A DNA stretch of 64,000 nt from positions 930,001-994,000 of the forward strand of contig OZ243941.1 of NCBI GenBank assembly GCA_965214205.1, written 5' to 3'. The position numbers and the translations under genes are program-made. Numbering within the stretch: position 1 is the stretch's first letter; each line of letters begins with the position of its first letter. Below, one piece after another: positions 52,317-61,600 of this stretch. Below the pieces are notes generated by a model. The model made no database searches, was not told where the DNA came from, and saw only the letters and a program-made list of their open reading frames with translations. This DNA is from G963663315 sp965214205 (GTDB lineage Bacteria; Pseudomonadota; Gammaproteobacteria; Arenicellales; Poriferihabitantaceae).

Positions 52317-53219
52317 ATGAGCGGTGAGATACTTGCGTTGCAGGCTTTTACCGGTCTGAGTGTGTTCTCGGTGTTGATGTTGATGGCCATGGGGCTGGCC
52401 ATTGTCTTTGGTCTGATGGGTGTGATCAATATGGCTCACGGAGAGTTGATGGCGATGGGCGCCTACACGACCTACGGTACATCGCTTTTGTTCCAGGCTT
52501 TCTTCCCCGACCTGATGGGCATTTATTTTCTGGTCGGCATCGTACTCGCGTTCTGTATGACATTCGCGTTCGGTTTCCTGCTTGAGCGCAGCCTGATCCG
52601 TTTTCTGTATGAACGGCCGCTTGACACGATGCTGGCGACCTGGGGGGTCGGGTTGTTGTTGCAGCAGGTCTACCGCCAGTTCATCAATCCAAGGCCGGTC
52701 AGCGTCCCCACCGCCTCCTGGCTGCAGGGTGTCTGGCAGGTTACGGACGATATTTCCTTTCCGCTGAGCCGGCTGTTCATTATCGCGCTGGCTGTTGTTA
52801 CGGCAACCCTGGTTTATCTTTTGCTGTACAAAACCCGCTGGGGATTGCTGATCCGGGCAGTGACCCAGAACCGCGAGATGAGCGGGGCGGTTGGAATAGA
52901 CCAGAGCCGGGTGGATTCGTATACCTTCGCGCTTGGCTGCGGTCTGGCCGGAATCGCTGGCAGTTCGTTCACCATGCTGGCGTCAACGGCGCCGGACACC
53001 GGCCAGGCGTATATCGTTGATACCTTTATCGTGGTTGTGTTCGGTGGAGTGGAGAGTCTGCTCGGGACCATTCTGTCGGCATTCCTGATTGGTGAAATAC
53101 AGACCTGGCTGGGGTATTACCTGAGCGGGTCAATGGCGCGAGCGGGGGTACTGCTGCTGGTGATCGTCGTATTGTATTTCCGGCCAAACGGTCTGTTCGC
53201 CACCCGGGTCAGACGATGA
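52317..53219 (+). CDS. urtB: Urea ABC transporter permease UrtB
   Basis: 300 residues, LivH-type permease with about eight membrane helices. Motifs: MGLAIVFGLMGVINMAHGELMAMGAY and TFIVVVFGGVESLLGTILSAF. Its stop overlaps the urtC start (ATGA), so both are coupled. The Urt system imports urea or short amides. Confidence 0.93.
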   Translation: MSGEILALQAFTGLSVFSVLMLMAMGLAIVFGLMGVINMAHGELMAMGAYTTYGTSLLFQAFFPDLMGIYFLVGIVLAFCMTFAFGFLLERSLIRFLYERPLDTMLATWGVGLLLQQVYRQFINPRPVSVPTASWLQGVWQVTDDISFPLSRLFIIALAVVTATLVYLLLYKTRWGLLIRAVTQNREMSGAVGIDQSRVDSYTFALGCGLAGIAGSSFTMLASTAPDTGQAYIVDTFIVVVFGGVESLLGTILSAFLIGEIQTWLGYYLSGSMARAGVLLLVIVVLYFRPNGLFATRVRR

Positions 53220-54349
53220 CGGTTGCCAGGAGCGGATCATCCCTGCGTAATTCGCTGGTGGATTTCCTGGAACGATTCGGGGTATGGATTCTCGCCGCGT
53301 TGTTGTTGCTTGTCGTTCCGCTTACCTTTGACATGTTCCGGCTGGGGCTGGCCGCGAAGTACCTTTGTTTCGCGTTTCCAGCGCTCGGCATTGTTCTCAT
53401 CTGGGGTCATGCCGGAATCCTGAGTCTGGGGCAGGGCGTGTTTTTCGGCCTCGGCAGCTATATGATGGCGATGTTCCTTAAGCTTGAGGCCGCGGCCAAT
53501 CCGGATTCATCGTCAGGTACGGCGCTGGCGGCGTTTTTCGGCTCTGCCGGCTTGCCGGATTTCATGGTCTGGAACAGCGTCGAGGAGCTACCCTGGTGGT
53601 GGGAGCCGTTTCATCATGTCTGGCTGATGATTCCGGCCGTCCTGCTCCTGCCGACCCTGATCGCGTTCGTACTGGGTTACGTGAACTTTCGAAATCGGGT
53701 CAGCGGGGTTTATTTTACCATTGTCACGCTTTCCATTGCCGCCATCATGGCCATTGTCATCATTGGACAGCAAGGTTATACCGGCGGCATTAACGGGATT
53801 ACGGACTTCAGGACATTCCTGGGCATGAATCTGGACACGGATCAGGCCAAGATCGTGATGTATTTAATCACCGTGTCGTTACTGTTGCTGGCCTTGCTGA
53901 CCGGACGCTTCATTGTCAGGAGTCGTCTGGGAAGGGTGTTGGTGGCGATCCGCGATCAGGAGGACCGGGTGCGGTTCTCCGGCTATGACTCAGCCATGTT
54001 CAAGGCATTCATCTTTGCCATCGGCGCTCTGTTCGCATCCGTTGGCGGCGCTCTGTTCACGATCCAGGTCGGATTGGCCTCACCTTCACTGGTCGGCATC
54101 GTACCTTCAATCGAAATGGTTATCTATGCAGCGATTGGCGGGCGTATCTCGTTGATTGGCGCGGTCTATGGCGCGTTTCTGGTCAATGCCGCCAAAACCT
54201 TTTTCTCGGAAAATTTCGTCGAATACTGGACCTACTTCATCGGCGCCCTGTATGTCTTCGTCGTCATGTTCCTGCCGGCGGGTCTGGCCGGAATCCTGAA
54301 AAAAATGCGTGGTTCCGAAAGTCGAAGGACCAACGGAAAGACGGGCTGA
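53216..54349 (+). CDS. urtC: Urea ABC transporter permease UrtC
   Basis: 377 residues, LivM-type permease. Seen: FGVWILAALLLLVVPLTFDMF, LIWGHAGILSLGQGVFFGLG and IYAAIGGRISLIGAVYGAFLVN, a usual family segment. It overlaps urtB by 4 nt and ends 4 nt before urtD. Confidence 0.93.
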   Translation: MTVARSGSSLRNSLVDFLERFGVWILAALLLLVVPLTFDMFRLGLAAKYLCFAFPALGIVLIWGHAGILSLGQGVFFGLGSYMMAMFLKLEAAANPDSSSGTALAAFFGSAGLPDFMVWNSVEELPWWWEPFHHVWLMIPAVLLLPTLIAFVLGYVNFRNRVSGVYFTIVTLSIAAIMAIVIIGQQGYTGGINGITDFRTFLGMNLDTDQAKIVMYLITVSLLLLALLTGRFIVRSRLGRVLVAIRDQEDRVRFSGYDSAMFKAFIFAIGALFASVGGALFTIQVGLASPSLVGIVPSIEMVIYAAIGGRISLIGAVYGAFLVNAAKTFFSENFVEYWTYFIGALYVFVVMFLPAGLAGILKKMRGSESRRTNGKTG

Positions 54350-54353
54350 ACTG

Positions 54354-55088
54354 ATGTCTGAAATTCTTTCAGTGACTGATCTGACCGTTTCATTCGATGG
54401 TTTCAAGGCGGTTGACAATCTTTCGTTTTCAGTGGAGCGGGAGGAGCTTCGGGTGGTGATCGGCCCCAATGGAGCTGGCAAGACCACGCTTCTGGACATG
54501 ATTTGCGGTAAAACCAAACCAACCCACGGGTCAATCCGGTTCAAGGACCTGGAACTGTCGGAAATGGTTGACTATCAGATTACCCGCGCCGGCGTTGGGC
54601 GGAAATTCCAGACTCCTTCAATCTATCAGGACTTGACGGTATTCGAGAATCTCGAGATATCCACTCCGGAACATCGGGGCATCTATGGTTCTCTGTTTTT
54701 CAGGCACGATCAGGCCAGCATCGAAAAGGTTGAATCGGTGGCCGGGGACATATCCCTGAAGGAGGAATTGTATTCCCAGGCCGGTACGCTGTCCCATGGA
54801 CAGAAGCAATGGCTTGAGATCGGTATGTTGCTGATGCAGGACCCCGACCTGATGCTGCTGGATGAACCGGTGGCTGGAATGAGCGCGCGCGAACGCGCCC
54901 TGACCGCTGAATTGCTGCAGAATATTGCCAAAGGGCGGTCGCTGGTAGTCATCGAGCACGATATGGTGTTCGTAAAAATGATCGCTAAAAAGATCTCTGT
55001 TCTGCATCAGGGCCGACTGCTGGCGGAAGGCAGCATGGATGAGGTGCAAAATGACGAGCGGGTCATCGAAGTGTATCTGGGGAATTGA
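54354..55088 (+). CDS. urtD: Urea ABC transporter ATPase UrtD
   Basis: 244 residues from the ATG at 54354 (MSEILSVTD). LivG-like ATPase: Walker A GPNGAGKTTLLD, signature LSHGQKQWLEIGMLLM (variant of LSGGQ), Walker B LMLLDEPVAGMS and H-loop EHDMVFVKMI. The LSHGQ signature is typical for UrtD. One base separates its stop from urtE. Confidence 0.94.
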   Translation: MSEILSVTDLTVSFDGFKAVDNLSFSVEREELRVVIGPNGAGKTTLLDMICGKTKPTHGSIRFKDLELSEMVDYQITRAGVGRKFQTPSIYQDLTVFENLEISTPEHRGIYGSLFFRHDQASIEKVESVAGDISLKEELYSQAGTLSHGQKQWLEIGMLLMQDPDLMLLDEPVAGMSARERALTAELLQNIAKGRSLVVIEHDMVFVKMIAKKISVLHQGRLLAEGSMDEVQNDERVIEVYLGN

Positions 55089-55089
55089 T

Positions 55090-55785
55090 ATGGCAGTCCT
55101 TCAGGTCGATAAACTGAATGTCTATTATGGAGACAGCCATGTTATCCATGATATCGGTTTTGAGGTGCAGGATAACGAAACCGTAGCCATCATGGGGCGT
55201 AACGGGATGGGCAAGACCACGCTTCTGAAAGCGTTGATCGGCCTGCTTCCGGTGCGTTCGGGCGCCTTGCTTCTCAACGGGAAAAACATAAACGACGAGC
55301 GCAGCCACAAGCGTGTCCGCGCCGGTATGGCGTATGTACCCCAGGGCAGGATGATCTTTCCTTATCTGACTGTGCAGGAGAACATTCTCACCGGCATCCA
55401 CGGGGCAGGAAACAAGAGTGTGCCAGCGTTTGTTTACGAGGTATTTCCGGTACTGCGGGAAATGCGCAACCGCCGCGGCGGCAACCTGTCCGGCGGACAG
55501 CAGCAGCAACTGGCGATCGCACGGGCGCTGGTCAACAATCCCAGGCTGCTGATCCTGGATGAACCAACCGAGGGAATTCAGCCGTCCATTATCAAGGATA
55601 TCGCCAAAACGCTCAACTATCTGAAGAAGGAACTGGGTTTCGCCCTTGTCGTGTCCGAGCAGGCTCTGGGTTTTACGATGGAAATTTCAGACCGATTCCT
55701 GATCATGGAAAAAGGCGAGTTCGTTTATGAAGATACCAGAGACGATGTGGAGACTGAAAGGATACACACATACCTGACCATTTAA
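55090..55785 (+). CDS. urtE: Urea ABC transporter ATPase UrtE
   Basis: 231 residues from the ATG at 55090 (MAVLQVDKL). LivF-like ATPase: Walker A GRNGMGKTTLLK, signature LSGGQQQQLAIARAL, Walker B LLILDEPTEGIQPSII. It completes the five-gene urea/amide importer; the amidase gene follows after 26 nt with its own good ribosome site. Confidence 0.94.
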   Translation: MAVLQVDKLNVYYGDSHVIHDIGFEVQDNETVAIMGRNGMGKTTLLKALIGLLPVRSGALLLNGKNINDERSHKRVRAGMAYVPQGRMIFPYLTVQENILTGIHGAGNKSVPAFVYEVFPVLREMRNRRGGNLSGGQQQQLAIARALVNNPRLLILDEPTEGIQPSIIKDIAKTLNYLKKELGFALVVSEQALGFTMEISDRFLIMEKGEFVYEDTRDDVETERIHTYLTI

Positions 55786-55811
55786 CTTACCCTACCCGGG
55801 AGGATATTATC

Positions 55812-57326
55812 ATGCCACTCCGACGACCTTCAAAAGCCGACCTCGCCGCGATCAGCGGGAGGCGCCATCTGCAACTCACCGAATCTGAACTGGACGATTT
55901 ATATGAACTGGTTTGTGACAATCTGGAGTTATACGACATCCTCGAACAATATCCGGACCCGGTGCGCGAAGTCGTACCCGCGGTACGGGTGGCGGGACGA
56001 CGCCTGACACCGGAAGAAGACCCACTGAATGCCATCGTCAGAACCTGCTCGGTCACGCTTCCGGGCGCCAGCGGCAGGCTTTCCGGCAAGTCAATCGGCG
56101 TCAAGGATACAATCTGTGTTTCAGGCATCCCGATTTCCTGCGCCTCGCGGCTGCTGTATGACTATACCCCGGATGTGGACGCCACGGTGGTTACGCGCAT
56201 ACTCGAAGCGGGCGGCCACATTACAGCGGTTTTGAATACGGATGATTTCGCCTTTTCCGGGGGCGGGCATACTAGCGCTTACGGCGCCAGCCTGAACCCG
56301 GTTGATCGGAATCATACGGCAGGGGGGTCTTCATGCGGCTCCGCCGCCGCGATCGCGGATAATCTGGTCGATATCGCGCTCGGCGGCGATCAGGGCGGAT
56401 CAATCCGCATCCCGTCGGCGTGGTCGGGGATTGTCGGCCTCAAACCGACTCATGGCCTGGTGCCCTATACCGGTATCGTGGGTTTCGATCTGACTATTGA
56501 TCACATTGGCCCGATGACGCGCACGGTGGAAGACGCGGCCCTGCTGCTTTCAGTGATTGCCGGCAAGGACCCGGATTGCGCCGACCCGCGGCAACCCGAT
56601 CAGGTCGAATCGCAGGACTATACACAAGCGCTGTCCGGTGACATGAACGGGCTCAAAGTTGCCGTGATCAGTGAAGGATTCGGTTCCGGACTGTCCATGC
56701 CCGAGGTCGATTCGGCGGTCAGGGACGCGGTCAAAGTCCTGGAGGGTCTGGGAGCCGAGGTCAGGGAGGTGTCGGTGCCGGAGCATAATACGGTGGTGCC
56801 GTTGTGGAATTGTATTGCGATAGAAGGCGGGGTGGCGAGTTTTTATGCCGGTCACCACAGCTATCAGAACAAGGGCTGGTATAACCCGAGGTTGATGTCG
56901 GCCATGGGTCGAGGGATCAAGACCCATGGCGGCGATTTCTCTCCCACCGCCAAACTGGGCGCTCTGGTCGCCGATTACATGACCGACCAATACCACGGCG
57001 TTTTCTATGGCCGGGCCAGGAACCTGACGACCCGGTTGACAGAAGCCTATAACAAGGTCTTCGAGTCATTCGATCTGGTGGTCATGCCGACCACGCCGCA
57101 GACCGCGCATGAGGTTCCGCCGAGTCCGGAAGAAGACCGCAAGACCTATATCCGACAGGCGCTCAATATGGTGGCGAATACGGCGACTTTCGATTTGACC
57201 GGACATCCGTCCATCACGGTGCCGTGCAGGAATGTCGAGGGTCTGCCAGTCGGCCTGATGCTGACCGCCCGCCATTTCGAAGACGCCACGGCGCTGCGCG
57301 CCGGACACGCGTATGAGCAGGCCTGA
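55812..57326 (+). CDS. Amidase-signature hydrolase
   Basis: 504 residues of the amidase-signature family. The Ser-cisSer-Lys triad is visible as K98 (SIGVKD), S173/S174 (AGGSSCGSAA) and the nucleophile S197 (GGDQGGSIRIPS). It lies between the importer and the urease genes and has GGGAGGA upstream, so it likely hydrolyses imported amides to ammonia and a carboxylic acid or releases urea. AtzF-like allophanate hydrolases and formamidases of this family cannot be separated by eye. Confidence 0.8.
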   Translation: MPLRRPSKADLAAISGRRHLQLTESELDDLYELVCDNLELYDILEQYPDPVREVVPAVRVAGRRLTPEEDPLNAIVRTCSVTLPGASGRLSGKSIGVKDTICVSGIPISCASRLLYDYTPDVDATVVTRILEAGGHITAVLNTDDFAFSGGGHTSAYGASLNPVDRNHTAGGSSCGSAAAIADNLVDIALGGDQGGSIRIPSAWSGIVGLKPTHGLVPYTGIVGFDLTIDHIGPMTRTVEDAALLLSVIAGKDPDCADPRQPDQVESQDYTQALSGDMNGLKVAVISEGFGSGLSMPEVDSAVRDAVKVLEGLGAEVREVSVPEHNTVVPLWNCIAIEGGVASFYAGHHSYQNKGWYNPRLMSAMGRGIKTHGGDFSPTAKLGALVADYMTDQYHGVFYGRARNLTTRLTEAYNKVFESFDLVVMPTTPQTAHEVPPSPEEDRKTYIRQALNMVANTATFDLTGHPSITVPCRNVEGLPVGLMLTARHFEDATALRAGHAYEQA

Positions 57327-57341
57327 CCCGGTTGAACTGCG

Positions 57342-57815
57342 ATGACAGAACCGGGCACAGCGCCAGCGGCCGTCATTACCGGCATTGCCGGACGGGCGAG
57401 TGATGCCGCAATCAGCGAGAAGCTGCATGTTCTGGGCCATAAACAGGCGGTCGAGTATGTCCGGATTACAGCCGAGGAAACCCTGCGGCGGCGTTTGCGT
57501 GTTCATTCTGATCAGGGAACGGAATGTTTGATCGCGTTGCCGCGCGACCAGAGACTTTTCGATGGCGCGGTATTGCTGCTTGAAGCTGAGCGGGCCATCG
57601 TTATACGCCTGTCTGAACAGAAATGGCTGTCGCTGGCGCCGTCGGATATGTCAGGCGCGGTGGAACTCGGTTACTTCGCGGGCAACTTGCACTGGCGGGT
57701 GCGTTTCGACGGGCCGGTTCTGAAAGTCGCGCTCGAAGGTCCGGAACAAGACTATCTCGACCGCCTTCAACCCCTGCTGGAAAAGCATCGTGTCAAACAA
57801 ACCATCGAAGATTGA
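57342..57815 (+). CDS. ureE: Urease accessory protein UreE
   Basis: 157 residues, metallochaperone that brings nickel to urease. The peptide-binding and metal-binding domains are seen in RRRLRVHSDQGTECLIALP and the family segment LGYFAGNLHWRVRF. The C-terminal His-rich tail of some UreE proteins is absent; it ends in KHRVKQTIED. Its end overlaps ureF by 26 nt. Confidence 0.85.
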   Translation: MTEPGTAPAAVITGIAGRASDAAISEKLHVLGHKQAVEYVRITAEETLRRRLRVHSDQGTECLIALPRDQRLFDGAVLLLEAERAIVIRLSEQKWLSLAPSDMSGAVELGYFAGNLHWRVRFDGPVLKVALEGPEQDYLDRLQPLLEKHRVKQTIED

Positions 57816-58488
57816 GAGCGAGGAGTTTCTGCTGTCGCTGCAGCACGCGGACAGCTTTTTCCCGAGTGGCGCCATTGCGATGTCCGGCGGGCTGGAAACA
57901 CTGGTCAATGAAGAGCGGGTGACCTCATCGGAGCAGGTTGAAATATTTGTGCGCGGCCAGTTGAAATTTCGCTGGGCGTTGTTTGACCGGCCAATCCTGG
58001 TTGCAGTCTGGCGGGCAATGGACGATCTTGCGCGGGTGGGTGACATGGACGCGCTGGTCGAGGCGCAGACCCTGGCGGCCGAGTCCCGCACTGGCTCGAA
58101 GCGCGCCGGTCAGGCGCTGCTGGGTGTGCATGCCCGTCTCGAAACCCCGCGTGCCGCCGAGTATCAGCGTATGATCACCGACAAAACGGCGTATGGGCAC
58201 AATACCGTTGTGCAAGGGGTCGTATGGCGTTCAATCGGGATCTGTGAATCCGCAGCCGAGTTGATGTCGGCCTACGCGTTTTGTGTCGGCATCGCCAGCG
58301 CCGCGTTGCGTCTGGGGGTGATCGGGCATCTGGATTGCCAGGCCATCATCGCTGGCGCACGTCCGCTCATCCGGCGGATACTGCTGGATGAAGCGACCGG
58401 TCTTGACAGCGTCTGCGCTTTCACTCCAGAGCAGGAAATTGCGGTCATGCGCCATGAGACGATGCCATATCGCCTGTTTGTAAACTGA
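57790..58488 (+). CDS. ureF: Urease accessory protein UreF
   Basis: 232 residues from a GTG at 57790 that overlaps ureE. All-helical protein with the family pattern LQHADSFFPSGAIAMSGGLE, ALLGVHARLETPRAAEY and a C-terminal HETMPYRLFVN. UreF forms a complex with UreD and UreG to open the active site. Confidence 0.85.
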   Translation: MSNKPSKIESEEFLLSLQHADSFFPSGAIAMSGGLETLVNEERVTSSEQVEIFVRGQLKFRWALFDRPILVAVWRAMDDLARVGDMDALVEAQTLAAESRTGSKRAGQALLGVHARLETPRAAEYQRMITDKTAYGHNTVVQGVVWRSIGICESAAELMSAYAFCVGIASAALRLGVIGHLDCQAIIAGARPLIRRILLDEATGLDSVCAFTPEQEIAVMRHETMPYRLFVN

Positions 58489-58528
58489 AAAACCAGAAAT
58501 TACGTGATTGACGTAAGGAGAATTAACC

Positions 58529-59230
58529 ATGTTACTGACACCTACCGAAATGGAACGATTAACCCTGTTTACGGCCGCGGAACTGGCCAGAAAAAGGAAA
58601 AACAAGGGACTTGAACTGAATCATCCGGAGGCGGTTGCTTATATCAGCGACGAAATTCTCGAAGGGGCCCGTGAAGGCCGGTCGGTTGCGGACCTGATCT
58701 CGTATGGTTCGACCCTGCTCAGCGTTGATGACGTGATGCCGGGGGTTGCGGACCTGATTCCGATGATCCAGATTGAGGGTACCTTCCCGGATGGCACCAA
58801 ACTGGTCACCGTTCATGACCCGATTCGTCCCGGCAACGACGTTAGCTCGGAATCGGAACCGGTTGCGCCGGGTCAGTTGTTGCCGGCAGCCGGAGATATC
58901 GAGATCAACAAGGGCCGTCGAAAGGCGAGTATGGAAGTGACCAACACCGGCGACCGTCCGGTACAGGTTGGCAGCCACTATCATTTTTTTGAAACCAATC
59001 GGGCGCTCGATTTCGACCGGGAAGCGGCTTATGGCATGCATCTCGATATTCCGGCGGGGACCGCGGTGCGATTCGAGCCGGGTGAAGCCAAACAGGTGAT
59101 TCTGACCTGCTTCGGCGGAAGCCAGACGATGTATGGCCTGAACGGCTTGACCAACGGCTCGGCAAACAGCGATGATGACAAGACCCGGGCCTTGCAATCA
59201 GCCAGACAACGAAAATTCAGGGGGGCATAG
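58529..59230 (+). CDS. ureAB: Fused urease gamma/beta subunit (UreAB)
   Basis: 233 residues joining UreA (MLLTPTEMERLTLFTAAELARK, then NHPEAVAYISDEILEGAREG and LVTVHDPI) and UreB (GDIEINKGRRKASMEVTNTGDRPVQVGSHYHFFETN, AYGMHLDIPAGTAVRFEPGE). Such fusion is known from Helicobacter and some other lineages. It is followed after 4 nt by ureC. Both parts look complete. Confidence 0.9.
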   Translation: MLLTPTEMERLTLFTAAELARKRKNKGLELNHPEAVAYISDEILEGAREGRSVADLISYGSTLLSVDDVMPGVADLIPMIQIEGTFPDGTKLVTVHDPIRPGNDVSSESEPVAPGQLLPAAGDIEINKGRRKASMEVTNTGDRPVQVGSHYHFFETNRALDFDREAAYGMHLDIPAGTAVRFEPGEAKQVILTCFGGSQTMYGLNGLTNGSANSDDDKTRALQSARQRKFRGA

Positions 59231-59234
59231 GACC

Positions 59235-60947
59235 ATGGCAATAATGACACGAAAAGAATATGCGCAAATGTACGGTCCCACCACCGGCGACGCCGTGCGG
59301 CTGGGGGACACTTCATTGGTGGCGCAGGTCGAGCGTGACTACGCCGTGCCGGGTGATGAATGTCTGCACGGCGGTGGTAAAACATTACGCGATGGCCTGG
59401 GCCTCGCGCCCGGTTATGACAGCGCCATGGGGTCGTTGGATATGCTGTTATGCAATGCAATGGTTATTGATCCGGTTCTCGGTATCGTCAAGGGCGATAT
59501 CGGTATCAAGGAAGGAAAAATTGTCGGGATCGGCAAGGCCGGCAATCCGGAGACCATGGATGGTGTGGATCCAGAGCTGATTTGCGGCGCGGCAACCACA
59601 GTACGCGACGCGGAAGGGTTGATCGCAACCCCCGGCGGTATTGATGTCCATGTGCATTTCGACAGCGCTCAGCTATGTGAACACGCAATCAGTTCGGGTA
59701 TTACGACAATGCTCGGTGGTTCGCTTGGACCGATCACGGTGGGCATTGATTGCGGGGGCGTCTTCAATGTCGGGAAAATGCTGCAGGCCTCCGAACAATG
59801 GCCGATCAACTTCGGTTTCCTCGGCCGCGGCAACTCCTCCAAACCCCGCTCATTGTACGATCAGATGAAGGGCGGGTGCCTGGGCCTGAAAATTCATGAA
59901 GACTGGGGCGCCATGCCGAGCGTCATCGACACATGCCTGTCAGTCGCTGACGAGATGGATTTCCAGGTTCAGCTCCATACCGACACACTGAATGAGAGCG
60001 GTTTCGTTGAGGATACACTGGCGGCCATCAATGGCCGCACGATTCACATGTACCATACCGAGGGAGCCGGGGGCGGTCATGCGCCTGACATCATCAAGGT
60101 GGCCGGGATGAGCCACTGCCTGACTTCGTCGACCAATCCGACCAATCCGTTCACCATAAACACATTCGATGAACATCTCGACATGATTATGGTCTGTCAC
60201 CACCTGAGCCCCTCGATTCCGGAAGACGTCGCCTTTGCCGAAAGCCGGATACGGTCGCAAAGCATTGCGGCTGAGGATATCCTGCATGATCTCGGCGCCA
60301 TTGCGATGCTGGGTTCCGACAGCCAGGGCATGGGCCGGATCAATGAGGTGATTTGCCGGACCTGGCAGCTGGCTTCAAAAATGAAAGACCAGCGCGGCCG
60401 GTTAAGCGAAGAGGAAACCGGTCAGGGAGACAATGAGCGCATTAAGCGCTACATAGCCAAATATACGATCAACGCCGCCCGGACGTTTGGCATTGATCAG
60501 TATGTCGGTTCGCTGGAACCAGGCAAAATGGCTGATGTGGTATTGTGGCGTCCCGGATTTTTCGGTATCAAGCCGGAATTGGTGGTCAAGAGCGGATTTA
60601 TCGCCTGGTCTCCGATGGGCGACAGCGCGGCCTCGTTGATGACTTGTGAGCCGACCATCATGCGCCCGCAATGGGGCGCGTTTGGTTCGGCCAAAGAGTC
60701 GCTGAGCGCCTGCTTCGTCAATCCCGCGGCGATTGAGGCCGGATTGCAGGACACATTGCAATTGACCAAACCATTGCTGCCAAGCGGCCAGACGCGCAAA
60801 CTCGGCAAACAGGACATGCTGCACAATTCGGCCTGTCCCGACATCTCTGTTAACCCGCAGACCTTCGATGTGTTTGTGGACGGCGAACTGGCCTTCTGCG
60901 AACCGGCCGCCGAGCTACCGTTGGCGCAACGCTACATGTTACGGTAA
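59235..60947 (+). CDS. ureC: Urease alpha subunit
   Basis: 570 residues from the ATG at 59235 (MAIMTRKEYAQMYGP). Nickel and active-site motifs are present: GGIDVHVHFDSAQ, GLKIHEDWG (carbamylated Lys), QLHTDTLNESGFVE, IHMYHTEGAGGGHAPD, MVCHHLSPSIPEDVAFAESRIRSQ and GSDSQGMGR. Hydrolysis of urea to ammonia and carbamate. Its length is normal. Motif variants such as HVHF suggest a distinct urease lineage. Confidence 0.95.
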   Translation: MAIMTRKEYAQMYGPTTGDAVRLGDTSLVAQVERDYAVPGDECLHGGGKTLRDGLGLAPGYDSAMGSLDMLLCNAMVIDPVLGIVKGDIGIKEGKIVGIGKAGNPETMDGVDPELICGAATTVRDAEGLIATPGGIDVHVHFDSAQLCEHAISSGITTMLGGSLGPITVGIDCGGVFNVGKMLQASEQWPINFGFLGRGNSSKPRSLYDQMKGGCLGLKIHEDWGAMPSVIDTCLSVADEMDFQVQLHTDTLNESGFVEDTLAAINGRTIHMYHTEGAGGGHAPDIIKVAGMSHCLTSSTNPTNPFTINTFDEHLDMIMVCHHLSPSIPEDVAFAESRIRSQSIAAEDILHDLGAIAMLGSDSQGMGRINEVICRTWQLASKMKDQRGRLSEEETGQGDNERIKRYIAKYTINAARTFGIDQYVGSLEPGKMADVVLWRPGFFGIKPELVVKSGFIAWSPMGDSAASLMTCEPTIMRPQWGAFGSAKESLSACFVNPAAIEAGLQDTLQLTKPLLPSGQTRKLGKQDMLHNSACPDISVNPQTFDVFVDGELAFCEPAAELPLAQRYMLR

Positions 60948-60948
60948 T

Positions 60949-61590
60949 ATGAACACACAGACCGATATGGAAACGCGCGGCTTGCCGGGTCCGGCCCGAA
61001 TCGGGATTGGCGGCCCGGTCGGGTCTGGTAAAACTGCCCTGATCGAGAACCTGATTCCGGTATTCGCGGCGCGCAACCTGGAACTGGCGATTATTACCAA
61101 TGATCTGGTTACCCGTGAAGACGCGGAACGGATCCGGCACAGCGGGTTGATCGCCCCCGAGCGCGTGATGGCCGTGGAAACCGGAGCCTGTCCGCATACC
61201 GCTATTCGTGAAGATCCCACCTTGAACATGCAGAGCGCGGATCAGCTTGTCCGGGACTATCCGGACCTGGCGGCTGTGATCATCGAAAGCGGCGGCGACA
61301 ATCTGGCATCGACATTCTCGCTGGATCTGGTCGATTACTGGTTGTTCGTGATCGACGCGGCGGACGGTGATGACATACCGCGTAAAAAAGGCCCCGGTAT
61401 TGTCCGTTCGGATCTGCTGATCATCAACAAGACCGATCTGGCTCCCCTGGTTGGCGCCGACCTGGAGCGGATGGTCAGCGAGGGTTCGGAGGTGCGGAAT
61501 GGCAAACCCATCCTGCTGACTAACTGTGCAACCGGTGAAGGTATCGAATCAGTCATGGATCAACTGGTGCACGATGTCCTGTTTACCTGA
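60949..61590 (+). CDS. ureG: Urease accessory GTPase UreG
   Basis: 213 residues from the ATG at 60949. SIMIBI-class GTPase with Walker A GGPVGSGKTALIENL, the metal-binding CPH in ETGACPHTAIRED, SGGDNLASTFS and NKTDL. It couples GTP hydrolysis to nickel insertion. It starts 1 nt after ureC. Confidence 0.94.
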   Translation: MNTQTDMETRGLPGPARIGIGGPVGSGKTALIENLIPVFAARNLELAIITNDLVTREDAERIRHSGLIAPERVMAVETGACPHTAIREDPTLNMQSADQLVRDYPDLAAVIIESGGDNLASTFSLDLVDYWLFVIDAADGDDIPRKKGPGIVRSDLLIINKTDLAPLVGADLERMVSEGSEVRNGKPILLTNCATGEGIESVMDQLVHDVLFT

Positions 61591-61600
61591 GCGCCGATAA

